A stretch of 64,000 bases of DNA from an uncultured Pseudomonadales bacterium (GTDB lineage Bacteria > Pseudomonadota > Gammaproteobacteria > Pseudomonadales > Azotimanducaceae), in contig OY282447.1 in NCBI GenBank assembly GCA_958296165.1, positions 4,253,154 through 4,317,153 of the forward strand, given 5' to 3'. A program made the translations under genes and the position numbers. Below are positions 37,541 to 46,566 of the stretch, piece after piece; within the stretch, counting starts at the first letter, position 1; each line of letters opens with the position of its first letter. A model generated the notes under the pieces. That model saw only the letters and a program-made list of their open reading frames with translations, made no database searches and had not been told where the DNA came from.

Positions 37541-37556
37541 CGCCCTGCCGAGGGCG
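37541..37556 (+). terminator. Possible attenuator hairpin before trpE
   Basis: CGCCCT-GCCG-AGGGCG forms a six-pair GC stem followed by a pyrimidine-rich run (CTCTTCCTTGTCTTT). Its left arm can alternatively pair with GGCGA at 37522-37526, which overlaps the single Trp codon of the putative leader. That gives two exclusive folds, as needed for attenuation. Confidence 0.35.
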
Positions 37557-37595
37557 CTCTTCCTTGTCTTTGCCTACGCACCCGGTCGAACGCCG

Positions 37596-39083
37596 ATGAA
37601 CCAACAGCAATTCGATGCCTTAGCCGCCGCAGGCTATACGCACGTTCCGGTCGTCCACGAGATCCTCGCTGATCTCGAGACCCCCCTTTCCACCTATCTG
37701 AAGCTCGCCGATGCGCCGTACTCCTATCTATTGGAATCGGCGGCGCAGGGCGGCGAGAAGTGGGGCCGTTATTCGATCATCGGCCTGCCGTCGCGCACCT
37801 TGCTGCGGGTCTGCGGGCGGACGCTGACGGTCGAGGAAGACGGCGCCGTGATCCATGCCGTGGATACCGACGACCCGCTGGCCGCCATTGAAGCGTTCAG
37901 TCGCCGCTATCGAGTGCCAGCGCTGCCGGGGCTGCCGCGATTCTTCGGCGGCCTCGTCGGCTATTTCGGCTACGACACCATTCGATATGTGGAGAAACGC
38001 TTGGCGCACAGTGCGCCGCCGGACGACCTCGGCACGCCGGACATCCTGCTCATGGTGTCCAGCGACGTGGTGATCTTCGACAACGTCTCCAGCCGCATGA
38101 AGCTGATTGCGCTTGCCGATGCCGCCGAGCCGGGCGCGTTCCTCGCCGCCAGGGAGCGTTTGCAGGCGCGAGCGCGCCAGCTCGATGCCTCGCTGCCGCA
38201 GCTCGCGCAGTCGGCCGCCAATCAACCGATTGAAGAGAGCGACTTCCAGTCCGCGTTCGGACAGGCCAATTTCATGGACTCGGTGGAGCGCATCCGCGCG
38301 TACATCCGCGCCGGGGACGTCATGCAGGTGGTGTTGTCGCAGCGCATGTCGATCCCCTTCGCCAGCCCGCCGGTGAATCTGTATCGGGCGCTGCGCAGCT
38401 TGAATCCGTCGCCGTACATGTACTTCATGCACTTGGACAGCTTCCACATCGTCAGCTCGTCGCCAGAAATCCTCGCCCGTGTGGAGAACGGCGTGATCGT
38501 CAACCGCCCGTTGGCGGGTACGCGGCGGCGCGGCCGCACCGAGGCGGAGGATGCGGCGATGGAGCAGGAACTCGTCAACGATCCCAAGGAAATCGCCGAA
38601 CACCTCATGCTGATCGATTTGGGCCGCAACGATGTCGGCCGCGTCTCGAAGATCGGCAGCGTAAGAGTCACCGAACAGTTCGTGGTGGAGCGCTATTCGC
38701 ATGTGATGCATCTCTCGTCCAACGTAGTGGGCGAACTCGAAGAGGGAAGAAACGCCATGGACGTGCTGCGCGCCACGCTGCCGGTGGGCACGCTGTCCGG
38801 TGCGCCGAAGATACGCGCCATGGAGATCATCGACGAGCTGGAGCCCGTCAAGCGCGGCATCTACGGCGGCGCGGTGGGCTACCTCGCCTGGAACGGCAAC
38901 ATGGACACCGCCATCGCCATCCGCACGGCCATCGTCAAGGACGGCATGCTCTACATCCAAGCCGGCGGCGGCGTGGTAGCGGACTCCATCCCTCGCCTGG
39001 AGTGGAAGGAAAGCATGAACAAAGGCAGGGCGATCTTCCGCGCGGCGCGGATGGCGGAGAGCTCGTTTCGGGAGATGGACTGA
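37596..39083 (+). CDS. trpE: Anthranilate synthase component I
   Basis: A 495-residue TrpE. The N-terminal feedback domain contains [19 protein letters not shown] (Trp-binding LLES), and the chorismate-binding domain contains [44 protein letters not shown] and [18 protein letters not shown]. It converts chorismate to anthranilate with a TrpG glutaminase partner, but no trpG follows: the next gene is a convergent TonB receptor one base away. Confidence 0.96.
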   Translation: MNQQQFDALAAAGYTHVPVVHEILADLETPLSTYLKLADAPYSYLLESAAQGGEKWGRYSIIGLPSRTLLRVCGRTLTVEEDGAVIHAVDTDDPLAAIEAFSRRYRVPALPGLPRFFGGLVGYFGYDTIRYVEKRLAHSAPPDDLGTPDILLMVSSDVVIFDNVSSRMKLIALADAAEPGAFLAARERLQARARQLDASLPQLAQSAANQPIEESDFQSAFGQANFMDSVERIRAYIRAGDVMQVVLSQRMSIPFASPPVNLYRALRSLNPSPYMYFMHLDSFHIVSSSPEILARVENGVIVNRPLAGTRRRGRTEAEDAAMEQELVNDPKEIAEHLMLIDLGRNDVGRVSKIGSVRVTEQFVVERYSHVMHLSSNVVGELEEGRNAMDVLRATLPVGTLSGAPKIRAMEIIDELEPVKRGIYGGAVGYLAWNGNMDTAIAIRTAIVKDGMLYIQAGGGVVADSIPRLEWKESMNKGRAIFRAARMAESSFREMD

Positions 39084-39084
39084 C

Positions 39085-41355
39085 CTACCAGGCGATGTCC
39101 ACGCCGACGGCGGCGGTGCGCCCTCTGTTCGGTCGCGCTCCGTACGGATGGCGGCCGACGATGTCGTGGGCGTCCGAGACGTTCTCGATGCGCAGGAACA
39201 AGCTGGCATCGGCGCGAAAGGCATAGTGCGCGGCTACATCCACCGTGAGTGCGGCGTCGGTCTTCTCGAAGGCGCCGCACGCCGCGGACACGCAAACCGC
39301 ATCCACATAGTTCAGCGCCGCATCGGCCGACCAGCGACCCTTCTCGATGCCCAGCGTGGCGTGGAGCTGCTGTGCGGGGATGTAGGGCAGCGGGTCACCG
39401 GCGCGAACATCGCCGAAAAAGTCCGTGTCCGCGATGTCGGTGTCGAACTCGCCGCGCAGCCATGTGTACGCAACTTCGACGGGCAAGCTGACGCCGGCCA
39501 CGGGCGACGCCAAGTTGGTTGCGAATAGAAGCTCGAGCCCGCGCACGGTGGCGGCATCGCCGTTGAACGCGTCGCCGACCTCGCAGTCTACGCCGGAGGA
39601 CGAGGTGCATTCGCCAAGCAGGTTGTCGTAGTCGCTTAAGAATCCCATCAGATCGACACGTATGCGTGCGCCGTCCACGCGCAGGCCGAGTTCGTAGTTG
39701 AGCGCCTCCTCCGCATCCACGTCCGGTGCATTGCTCGGTGCCGTGAAGCCTTTGTGGACGCCTGCCACCAAGGTCGCGGTGCCCCCGATCTGGTAAAGAA
39801 CGCCTATTCCCGGCAGCAGCGCGCGCGTGCTGTTCGCGCGTGTGCTGCGAAGGTTGTCCGGTTGCCGTGAACTCGGATCCCACGTGCGGCCAGCGCGCGT
39901 CTCGTAGCGGATGCGGCGTTGGTCGATGTCCTCGAAGCGAAGACCGGGCGTTAGCGTCCACGGGCCGAACTCGATGCGGTCCTGGATGAACACGGCCACG
40001 GCCTCGGCGCTCTGAATGCGATTGCCAGCGTTGCCGAGCAGTCCGAAGTCGTCGAGCGTCAACGTGCCTTGGCGCTGGCTGTAGGCGCTGTTGCGTTGCA
40101 GGCGATCTTCCTCGTCTTCGTGGTAGCGCACGCCGATTCGAAGCGTGTGGCTAGCGGCACCCACGCGTCGTTCTAAGGTCGCGCTCATCTGCATGCCCTG
40201 GGATACGTACTGGCGGTCGTTGGCGCGCAGTTGGATGCTGCCGGACGGTGTATCGACGGTGCCGGCCAACAAGCCGGCCAGTCGCCCGGCCGACCAGCTG
40301 CGGATCCCTTCGCCGCGGTTTACCGCCCGTACGATGCTCGCCCAGCTGATGCGCGACATCTCTTGGGCGTTTGCGCTGCCGTCCAAATCCACGCCCTCGG
40401 TCTTGAACCAATTGCGCGCGTGGGTGTTGCGGTAGGCGCTGGCGGCTAGCCGCAGGCCGTCGACCGCGTAGTCGTAGCGGACGATGACTTGCTCGTGATC
40501 GGTGTCGATGCCGTCGAGCTGCGACAAGCCGTAGCGGCGCCGGGGCGCGGCGCGGAAGTCCGAGTCCGTTAAGCCGAGATAGCTTTGATCGGAGTGCTGA
40601 TCCGCATTCTGCAGCTTCAGGTGGAATCGGTGCGGGCCTGTTTGGTAGGCCAGCTTCAATGTGTAGTCGCGCACCGCAAGCCCGGTGTCGTCGTCGTGGC
40701 GGTCTATCGTCTGGTGGCCGTCGGAGAACCACTGATGAGTCTCTAGCAGGAAACCGAAGCGGGAATCGAACAGGCCGCCGTAGGTAGCGTGCAGGCGGTT
40801 GCTGGCGTACTGGCCCAACTCCGCGACAACGCGACCACGCCGTTGTTCGGGAATGGGGGTGGAGACCATGTTGAACGCGCCGCCGATCGTATACGGCCCT
40901 TGCGTGATGGCGGCGGGGCCTTTGAGAACCTCGAAAGCAGCCATGCGACCAGCCGTAGGGAAGTAATACGCGGAGGGGGCGGAATAGGGTGCCGGCGCAA
41001 TCAACACGCCGTCTTCGAGCAGCGTGATGCGGGCGCTGCGTTCCGTGGCGACGCCGCGTATGCTGATGTTGGGACGCAGCCCAAAGCCATCCTCCAATTG
41101 AATCGAAACTCCAGGCACTTGCCGCAACACCCGTTGCACGTCCGCGTAGGCGAAACGCGCAAGCTGCGTGGCGTCGATGTAGTGTGCGCTGCCGGCGGTG
41201 TCGTCGGCGTCCTCGCGGGTACCGACGATAGTGATCATTTCGATCTCATCGCTACGCGGTTGGTCTTCGGCAGGGGGCTCCTCGCCCACGGCGGCGGTAG
41301 CCGCAAGCGCGGCGAACGCCGCCATCGTTGACGCCCGGCGCATGGTTTTGCTCAT
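39085..41355 (-). CDS. TonB-dependent outer-membrane receptor
   Basis: A 756-residue receptor with a signal peptide (AAFAALAATAAVG), a TonB-box-like stretch (IEMITIVGTRED), a plug domain (VQRVLRQVPGVSIQ and NISIRGVATERSARITLLEDG) and a 22-strand-type barrel ending in the C-terminal aromatic Trp (VGVDIAW). Overall features resemble FecA-type siderophore receptors, and a Fur-like box lies upstream. The ligand is unknown; the neighbours for betaine and carnitine use make another substrate conceivable. Confidence 0.9.
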   Translation of the reverse strand: MSKTMRRASTMAAFAALAATAAVGEEPPAEDQPRSDEIEMITIVGTREDADDTAGSAHYIDATQLARFAYADVQRVLRQVPGVSIQLEDGFGLRPNISIRGVATERSARITLLEDGVLIAPAPYSAPSAYYFPTAGRMAAFEVLKGPAAITQGPYTIGGAFNMVSTPIPEQRRGRVVAELGQYASNRLHATYGGLFDSRFGFLLETHQWFSDGHQTIDRHDDDTGLAVRDYTLKLAYQTGPHRFHLKLQNADQHSDQSYLGLTDSDFRAAPRRRYGLSQLDGIDTDHEQVIVRYDYAVDGLRLAASAYRNTHARNWFKTEGVDLDGSANAQEMSRISWASIVRAVNRGEGIRSWSAGRLAGLLAGTVDTPSGSIQLRANDRQYVSQGMQMSATLERRVGAASHTLRIGVRYHEDEEDRLQRNSAYSQRQGTLTLDDFGLLGNAGNRIQSAEAVAVFIQDRIEFGPWTLTPGLRFEDIDQRRIRYETRAGRTWDPSSRQPDNLRSTRANSTRALLPGIGVLYQIGGTATLVAGVHKGFTAPSNAPDVDAEEALNYELGLRVDGARIRVDLMGFLSDYDNLLGECTSSSGVDCEVGDAFNGDAATVRGLELLFATNLASPVAGVSLPVEVAYTWLRGEFDTDIADTDFFGDVRAGDPLPYIPAQQLHATLGIEKGRWSADAALNYVDAVCVSAACGAFEKTDAALTVDVAAHYAFRADASLFLRIENVSDAHDIVGRHPYGARPNRGRTAAVGVDIAW

Positions 41356-41391
41356 AGAATCATCCTCTCGCTAGCGAAAGAGAAACGTAAC

Positions 41392-41410
41392 GCAACTGAA
41401 AAACATTATC
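41392..41410 (-). promoter_or_regulatory. Candidate Fur box upstream of the TonB receptor
   Basis: On the minus strand GATAATGTTTTTCAGTTGC matches 13 of 19 positions of the classical Fur consensus by hand alignment. It ends 37 bases before the receptor start codon, a typical operator distance. This would make the receptor iron-repressed. Confidence 0.45.
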
Positions 41411-41507
41411 AACAACGCGCTGTGGCGACACGGCTGATTCACGCCTTGGAATCATCCCCGCACCTTGGCGAAAATCACCGCCAAACTTCCAGCCCGACAA
41501 AACGCCC

Positions 41508-41777
41508 ATGCTCCACATCCACTGCCCGTATTGCCGCGAGAGCCGCAGCGAGGAAGAGTTCGCCTACGGCGGCGAAGCGCACATCCAGCGGCCAAGCCGG
41601 CCGGCGCAGACATCGGAACGGGAGTGGGGCGACTATCTGCACTTTCGCAAAGGCACGCGCGGCGTCCACCGCGAGATGTGGTTCCATGTGGCCGGCTGCC
41701 GCCGCTACTTCAACGTAGTTCGAGATACAGTGAGCTACGCAATCCTCAAAACCTATGCGATGGGCGAAGAACCGTGA
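41508..41777 (+). CDS. soxD: Sarcosine oxidase subunit delta
   Basis: An 89-residue SoxD. It has the four zinc ligands of the family, C6 and C9 in HCPYC and H60 and C64 in FHVAGCRRYF, plus GEAHIQRP and VVRDTVSYAI. In heterotetrameric sarcosine oxidase this small subunit binds zinc and the complex transfers the oxidised N-methyl group to tetrahydrofolate. It heads the operon; soxB, which usually precedes it, is not here. The stop overlaps the soxA GTG. Confidence 0.93.
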   Translation: MLHIHCPYCRESRSEEEFAYGGEAHIQRPSRPAQTSEREWGDYLHFRKGTRGVHREMWFHVAGCRRYFNVVRDTVSYAILKTYAMGEEP

Positions 41778-44700
41778 CGGCAGCCAGCCAGCCCCGACGC
41801 CTTGGGCAGGGAGGGCGCATCGATCGCTCGCGGACGGTGCGCTTTTCCTTCGATGGCGTTGCCATGCAGGGCTTTCATGGCGACACGTTGGCTTCCGCAT
41901 TGCTTGCCAATGGCGTGGATGTCGTCGGGCGCAGCTTCAAGTACGGGCGGCCACGCGGCATCGTCGGCCACGGTGCCGAAGAACCCAACGCCATCGTTCG
42001 CTTGGGCACGGGCGCGGCGGCCGTACCGAATCTTCGCGCTACGCAGGTGGAGCTCTATGAAGGACTTGAAGCGCACGGCAACGCGGCGAGCGCCAAGCGA
42101 CTTGCGGTCGCCTTGCGACGGTTGATGCCGGCTGGCTTCTACTACAAGGTGTTCATGTCTCCGCGCTGGCTGTGGACCGCTTGGGAACAGGTGCTGCGCC
42201 GCGCTGCAGGCCTTGGCACAGTGCCGAGCGGTGCGGATCCCGACTGTTACGACAAGGTCAACCAGCACTGCGACGTGCTGGTCGTCGGTGCCGGGCCGGC
42301 CGGCCTGATGGCGGCGTTGGCGGCGGCGCGCCGAGGCGCTCGCGTGATCTTGGTCGACGAACAAGCGGAACTCGGCGGCAGTTTGCTGGCGTCGACGCTA
42401 ACGGTCGACGGTGCGCCGGCGGCGGACTGGCTGGCCCTAACAGTGGCCGAACTGCGTGCCATGCCGGAGGTGGTGCTGCTGCCACGCGCAACCGTGTTCG
42501 GCTATTACGATCACAACTTCCTCGGCGTCCTGGAACGGCGTACGGATCACCTCGCCACCGCACGGGCGGGAGTTCGACAGCGATTGCACCGCGTTCGCGC
42601 CGGCCAAACCGTGCTGGCCACCGGCGCCTTGGAACGCCCATTGGTGTTCGCCAACAACGACTTGCCGGGCATCATGCTGGCATCGTCGGTGTCGACGTAT
42701 GTGAACCGCTACGGCGTCGCGCCGGGCGAACGGCTGGTGCTTGCGACCACCAACGACGGTGCCTACCGAACCGCGCTGGACTGGCGCAGGGCAGGGCGCG
42801 ACGTCGCGTTGATCGTGGACGCCCGGCCGCGTCCAGCCGGAGCACTGGCGGACGAGGCAAGGCGAGCGGGCATCGAAGTGCTGTCTGGTCATGCCGTGGT
42901 AGATGCCGCCGGCGGCCAGCGCGTGACGCACGCGATCGTCGCACCCGTCGATCCTGCCGATCCTGCCGCTCGACGTCTGGCTGGCCCAACGCGGCGTGTG
43001 CATTGCGATCTGATCGCCTGCTCCGGGGGCTGGAGTCCGACGATTCATTTGAGTTCGCAAGCCGGCGCCAAGCCGCGTTGGAGCGATGCCGCAATAGCCT
43101 TCCTGCCTGGGACGCCGGGGCAATCAACGCGTTCCGCAGGAGCTGCGAACGGCGGCGTCGGCCTGCGAGCGTGCTTGCAGGATGGAGGGGATGCGGGGGC
43201 AAGAGCGGCCGCTGGCGCGGGTTTCAGCCCCAAGATGCCCTCCTACGTCATGCCGACAGTCGCCGAAGCGAGCGAGGAACCGCCGCGGGCTCTGTTCCTG
43301 GCGCCGCACCGCAGACCGGTCAGCCGCGCTCCGCCGCAATTCGTGGACATGCAATTGGATGTGACGGCGGCGGACATCGAACTCGCGGCCCGAGAAGGCT
43401 ACCGTGCCGTGGAGCACGTCAAGCGCTACACGGCGTTCGGCTTCGGCACCGACCAAGGCAAGCTCGGCAACGTCAACGGCGTGGCGATTCTGGCCCAGGC
43501 GCTAGGCCAGAGCATTGCCGACACCGGCACGACCATCTTCCGCCCGGCCTACACGCCTGTCTCCTTCGGCGCAATCGCGGGCCGCGCCGTCGGCGACCTC
43601 TTCGACCCGGAACGCCACACGTCCATGCATGGCTGGCACACCGAGCACGGCGCAATGTGGGAGAACGTCAGCCGCTGGAAGCGGCCTTGGTACTACCCGC
43701 GCCCCAGCGAGACCATGCAGGAAGCCGTGCAACGAGAGTGTCTGGCGGTGCGCGGCGGGGTTGGCATCCTAGACGCCTCTACGCTCGGCAAGATCGACAT
43801 CCAAGGCGCCGATGCCGGGGCGTTCTTGGATCGCATCTACGCCGGCGGTTTTCTCAAGCTCGGCATCGGCCGCTGCCGCTATGGAGTGATGCTGCGCGAA
43901 GATGGCACCATCTTCGACGATGGCGTAACGGCGCGCTTGGACGAGCGTCGCTATCTGATGCACACCACCACCGGCAACGCCGAAGCCGTATTGCAGTGGC
44001 TGGAGTTGTGGCGGCAGACGGAGTGGCCCGAGCTGCGCGTCTACTGCACATCGGTTACGGATCATTGGGCAACCATCGCGCTGGTGGGGCCGAAGTCGCG
44101 CGCCGTGCTCGCCGCGGTTTGCCACGACATCGACCTGGCTGGCACCGCATTTCCGTTCATGACTGTGCGCCGAGGCACTGTCGCCACAGTGCCGGCGCGG
44201 GTGTTTCGCATCAGCTTCAGCGGCGAGCTTTCCTTCGAGGTGAACGTACCCGCGCAGCACGCCTTGCGCGTCTGGCAGGCATTGATGGAGGCAGGGGCCG
44301 AGTTCGACATTACGCCCTACGGCACGGAGACCATGCATGTGTTGCGAGCCGAGAAGGGCTTCATCATCGTCGGCCAAGACACCGACGGTTCGATGACGCC
44401 GGACGACATGGGCCTCGGCTGGGCAGTGCGCCGCAACAAGCGGTTCGGCTTTATCGGCGACCGCTCGCTCGACCTGGCCGACCATCGACGCGCGGATCGC
44501 CTGCAGCTGGTCGGTCTCGAGACGTTGGACGGCGCGGCGACGCTGCCGGAGGGTGCGCAGATCGTGGTGGCGCCCGAGCAGCCGCCGGTGGAGATGCACG
44601 GGCATGTCACGTCGAGCTACTTCAGCGCCACGCTGAAACGCTCCATCGCCTTGGCGATGGTGAAGGGCGGGCGCGGCAGGATGGGCGAGACCGTCCACTG

Positions 44701-44785
44701 CCCGCTGGCGAACGGCCGCACCTTGGCGGCGAAGATCGTGAACCCGGTGTTCTACGACCCCGAAGGGGAACGCCAGCGTGTTTAG
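41774..44785 (+). CDS. soxA: Sarcosine oxidase subunit alpha
   Basis: A 1003-residue SoxA from a GTG overlapping the soxD stop by four bases. Residues ~20-100 form the Fer2_4-like N-terminal domain (FHGDTLASALLANGVDVVGR). Near residue 165 is the dinucleotide-binding VLVVGAGPAGLMAALAAARR, and from ~620 the glycine-cleavage T-like folate domain (LDASTLGKIDIQGADAGAFL, then RISFSGELSFEVNVP). The full architecture implies tetrahydrofolate-dependent oxidative N-demethylation. The substrate could be sarcosine, dimethylglycine or an N-methylated proline; the catalytic partner SoxB is absent locally. Confidence 0.93.
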   Translation: MTAASQPRRLGQGGRIDRSRTVRFSFDGVAMQGFHGDTLASALLANGVDVVGRSFKYGRPRGIVGHGAEEPNAIVRLGTGAAAVPNLRATQVELYEGLEAHGNAASAKRLAVALRRLMPAGFYYKVFMSPRWLWTAWEQVLRRAAGLGTVPSGADPDCYDKVNQHCDVLVVGAGPAGLMAALAAARRGARVILVDEQAELGGSLLASTLTVDGAPAADWLALTVAELRAMPEVVLLPRATVFGYYDHNFLGVLERRTDHLATARAGVRQRLHRVRAGQTVLATGALERPLVFANNDLPGIMLASSVSTYVNRYGVAPGERLVLATTNDGAYRTALDWRRAGRDVALIVDARPRPAGALADEARRAGIEVLSGHAVVDAAGGQRVTHAIVAPVDPADPAARRLAGPTRRVHCDLIACSGGWSPTIHLSSQAGAKPRWSDAAIAFLPGTPGQSTRSAGAANGGVGLRACLQDGGDAGARAAAGAGFSPKMPSYVMPTVAEASEEPPRALFLAPHRRPVSRAPPQFVDMQLDVTAADIELAAREGYRAVEHVKRYTAFGFGTDQGKLGNVNGVAILAQALGQSIADTGTTIFRPAYTPVSFGAIAGRAVGDLFDPERHTSMHGWHTEHGAMWENVSRWKRPWYYPRPSETMQEAVQRECLAVRGGVGILDASTLGKIDIQGADAGAFLDRIYAGGFLKLGIGRCRYGVMLREDGTIFDDGVTARLDERRYLMHTTTGNAEAVLQWLELWRQTEWPELRVYCTSVTDHWATIALVGPKSRAVLAAVCHDIDLAGTAFPFMTVRRGTVATVPARVFRISFSGELSFEVNVPAQHALRVWQALMEAGAEFDITPYGTETMHVLRAEKGFIIVGQDTDGSMTPDDMGLGWAVRRNKRFGFIGDRSLDLADHRRADRLQLVGLETLDGAATLPEGAQIVVAPEQPPVEMHGHVTSSYFSATLKRSIALAMVKGGRGRMGETVHCPLANGRTLAAKIVNPVFYDPEGERQRV

Positions 44786-45260
44786 CCAAGAAGCGAAGGC
44801 CTTTCTGAACGTGCGTGGCGCCGCCGATGCGCTGCGCAACAGCGTTGCGGATGTGCTCGGCGTGGATCTGCCGGCCGAGCCCTGCACGTTCGTTCGTGCC
44901 GAGACGGTCGCTGCGTATTGGCTGGCGCCGGACGAGTGGCTGGCGATGGTTCCAAGCGGCGAGCAGACGCAACTGGCAGCTAAGTTGCGCGACGCGCTCA
45001 TGGGGCATTTCTCGGTGGCGGACGTAAGCGGCGCCCACGTCTTGTTCAACCTCGATGCCGGCGCCGACGCCGTGCTTAGGAACTCTTCTCCTTGCGACTT
45101 CCATCCGCGCGCCTTTCCGCCCGGTCGGTGCAGACAGACGGTGTTCGCCAAGACGCATGCGCTGATCGCCGCCAACGCCGACGGCCGCTGGGATCTCATC
45201 GTTAGAACGAGCTATGCCGATTACGTTCGTCTTTGGCTTGAACGGTGCGCGACGGCGTAG
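44778..45260 (+). CDS. soxG: Sarcosine oxidase subunit gamma
   Basis: A 160-residue SoxG starting at GTG inside the end of soxA. AYWLAPDEWLAMVP and the C-terminal SYADYVRLWL match the family, as do the DVSGAHVLF and CDFHPRAFPPGRCRQT segments. It is a structural subunit of heterotetrameric sarcosine oxidase. The last 16 bases overlap the next gene. Confidence 0.88.
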   Translation: MFSQEAKAFLNVRGAADALRNSVADVLGVDLPAEPCTFVRAETVAAYWLAPDEWLAMVPSGEQTQLAAKLRDALMGHFSVADVSGAHVLFNLDAGADAVLRNSSPCDFHPRAFPPGRCRQTVFAKTHALIAANADGRWDLIVRTSYADYVRLWLERCATA

Positions 45261-46558
45261 GTGGGGACGTCGCGGAGACGTTGCCTCGCACCCGTCACGA
45301 TGAGCCGTTGCCCGCACAGGCGGACGTGGCGGTAGTAGGCGGCGGTGCCATCGGCTTGTGCGTTGCCTACGAGCTAGCCCGGCACGGCCGCCGCGTTGTG
45401 GTGCTCGAAGGGCAGGACTGGAGCACAAGTACGTCTAGCGGCAACGCCGGTTTCATCGTGCCGAGCCACGTGATTCCCGTAACGACGCCGGGCATGGTCG
45501 CGCAAGCTCTCAAATCGCTCGCTGGCGGGCGCGGCCCGGTGACTGTCCGGCCCAGCTTGAAGGTTGCCTTCGTGCGCTGGTGCGCGGGCTTTCTGCGCCA
45601 CTGCAATGATCGCTCGATACAGGCGGCGGCGTCCGCTTTGGCTTCCTTGGCGGAATCGAGCGCCAGCCTGTATCCGCGCCTGTTAGCGGATGAAGGCATC
45701 GACTGCGCGTTCGAGCCGAACGGCTTGTTGAAGATCTTCGGCACTGCCCGCGCGTTCGCCACGGCGCGACGCGATGCGGAGTGGGAAGCCCGCTTCGGCG
45801 TGTGCAATCATGTTCTCGGAGGCGATGCGGCGAAACAGCTGGAGCCGTCCCTGCGCGAAGGGGTGGCGGGCGCCGTCTTCTATCCAAACGATGCCGGGCT
45901 CGACCCCGGACTGTTCTTGGCTGGCCTCGCTGCGGCGCTGGCCAAGCGAGGCGTGCTGCTGGCATCGCACACGCAAGTATTGGCCGCGCGCGTCAGCGCC
46001 GGCACGGTCGAGAGCTTGGCCACGTCGCGCGGAAACATCCGTGTCGACGAGGTGGTATTGGCCGCCGGTGCCCGGACGCCTGCGGTAGCCGCCTTGTTCG
46101 GCGGCCAGCTGCCCATTCAGCCCGCGAAAGGCTACAGCGTAACGGCTCGGCGGCCGCGTCGCGGGCCCAGTCGTCGTCTGCTGCTCGGCGATGAGATGGT
46201 CGCGGTGGCGCCGATCGGCGAACGACTGCGATTGGCCGGCTGGTTCGAGTTGGGACGTTTCGACGATCGCCTGCCAGCGAACAGGTTGGCGCGCATCGAG
46301 CGCAGCGTGCGTGGCCGCGTTCACCTGGATGCGGTGTTGGAGGTGGAGCAGCGCTGGGCAGGGTTCAGGCCCGTGACGCCGGACGGCGTGCCGATCATCG
46401 GCCGCGCGCCCGCTTTGCGCAACGTCACCTACGCTGCCGGCCACGCCATGCTTGGCATCACGTTGGCGCCGGCCACCGGCCGTCTGGTGGCGCAGCTGGT
46501 TTGCGGGGCACAGACCGACGTCGATGCCGCGCCGTTCTCGCCCGCTAGGTTCGGCTGA
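45245..46558 (+). CDS. FAD-dependent oxidoreductase, DadA/D-hydroxyproline dehydrogenase-like
   Basis: A 437-residue DAO-superfamily flavoprotein. ADVAVVGGGAIGLCVAYELA binds FAD, SGNAGFIVPSHVIPVTTPGM resembles D-amino acid dehydrogenase DadA, and FRPVTPDGVPIIGRAP with HAMLGITLAPATG ends the fold. It follows soxG with overlap and precedes the epimerase-like gene, so oxidation of cis-4-hydroxy-D-proline is a reasonable inference. It is not a canonical SoxB, though it sits where a second flavoprotein of the operon would be. Confidence 0.8.
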   Translation: MRDGVGGDVAETLPRTRHDEPLPAQADVAVVGGGAIGLCVAYELARHGRRVVVLEGQDWSTSTSSGNAGFIVPSHVIPVTTPGMVAQALKSLAGGRGPVTVRPSLKVAFVRWCAGFLRHCNDRSIQAAASALASLAESSASLYPRLLADEGIDCAFEPNGLLKIFGTARAFATARRDAEWEARFGVCNHVLGGDAAKQLEPSLREGVAGAVFYPNDAGLDPGLFLAGLAAALAKRGVLLASHTQVLAARVSAGTVESLATSRGNIRVDEVVLAAGARTPAVAALFGGQLPIQPAKGYSVTARRPRRGPSRRLLLGDEMVAVAPIGERLRLAGWFELGRFDDRLPANRLARIERSVRGRVHLDAVLEVEQRWAGFRPVTPDGVPIIGRAPALRNVTYAAGHAMLGITLAPATGRLVAQLVCGAQTDVDAAPFSPARFG

Positions 46559-46566
46559 GACCGCGC

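Noticed and set aside
41356-41507. A glycine- or other riboswitch before the sox operon
   Set aside because: The region toward soxD has no recognisable paired aptamer core; only the Fur-like site toward the receptor stood out.
42172-44808. An 878-codon open frame inside soxA in another phase, and similar long frames inside mfd (4664-6127) and elsewhere
   Set aside because: They are Arg/Ala/Pro-rich shadows caused by high GC; the overlapping real genes have clear conserved domains.
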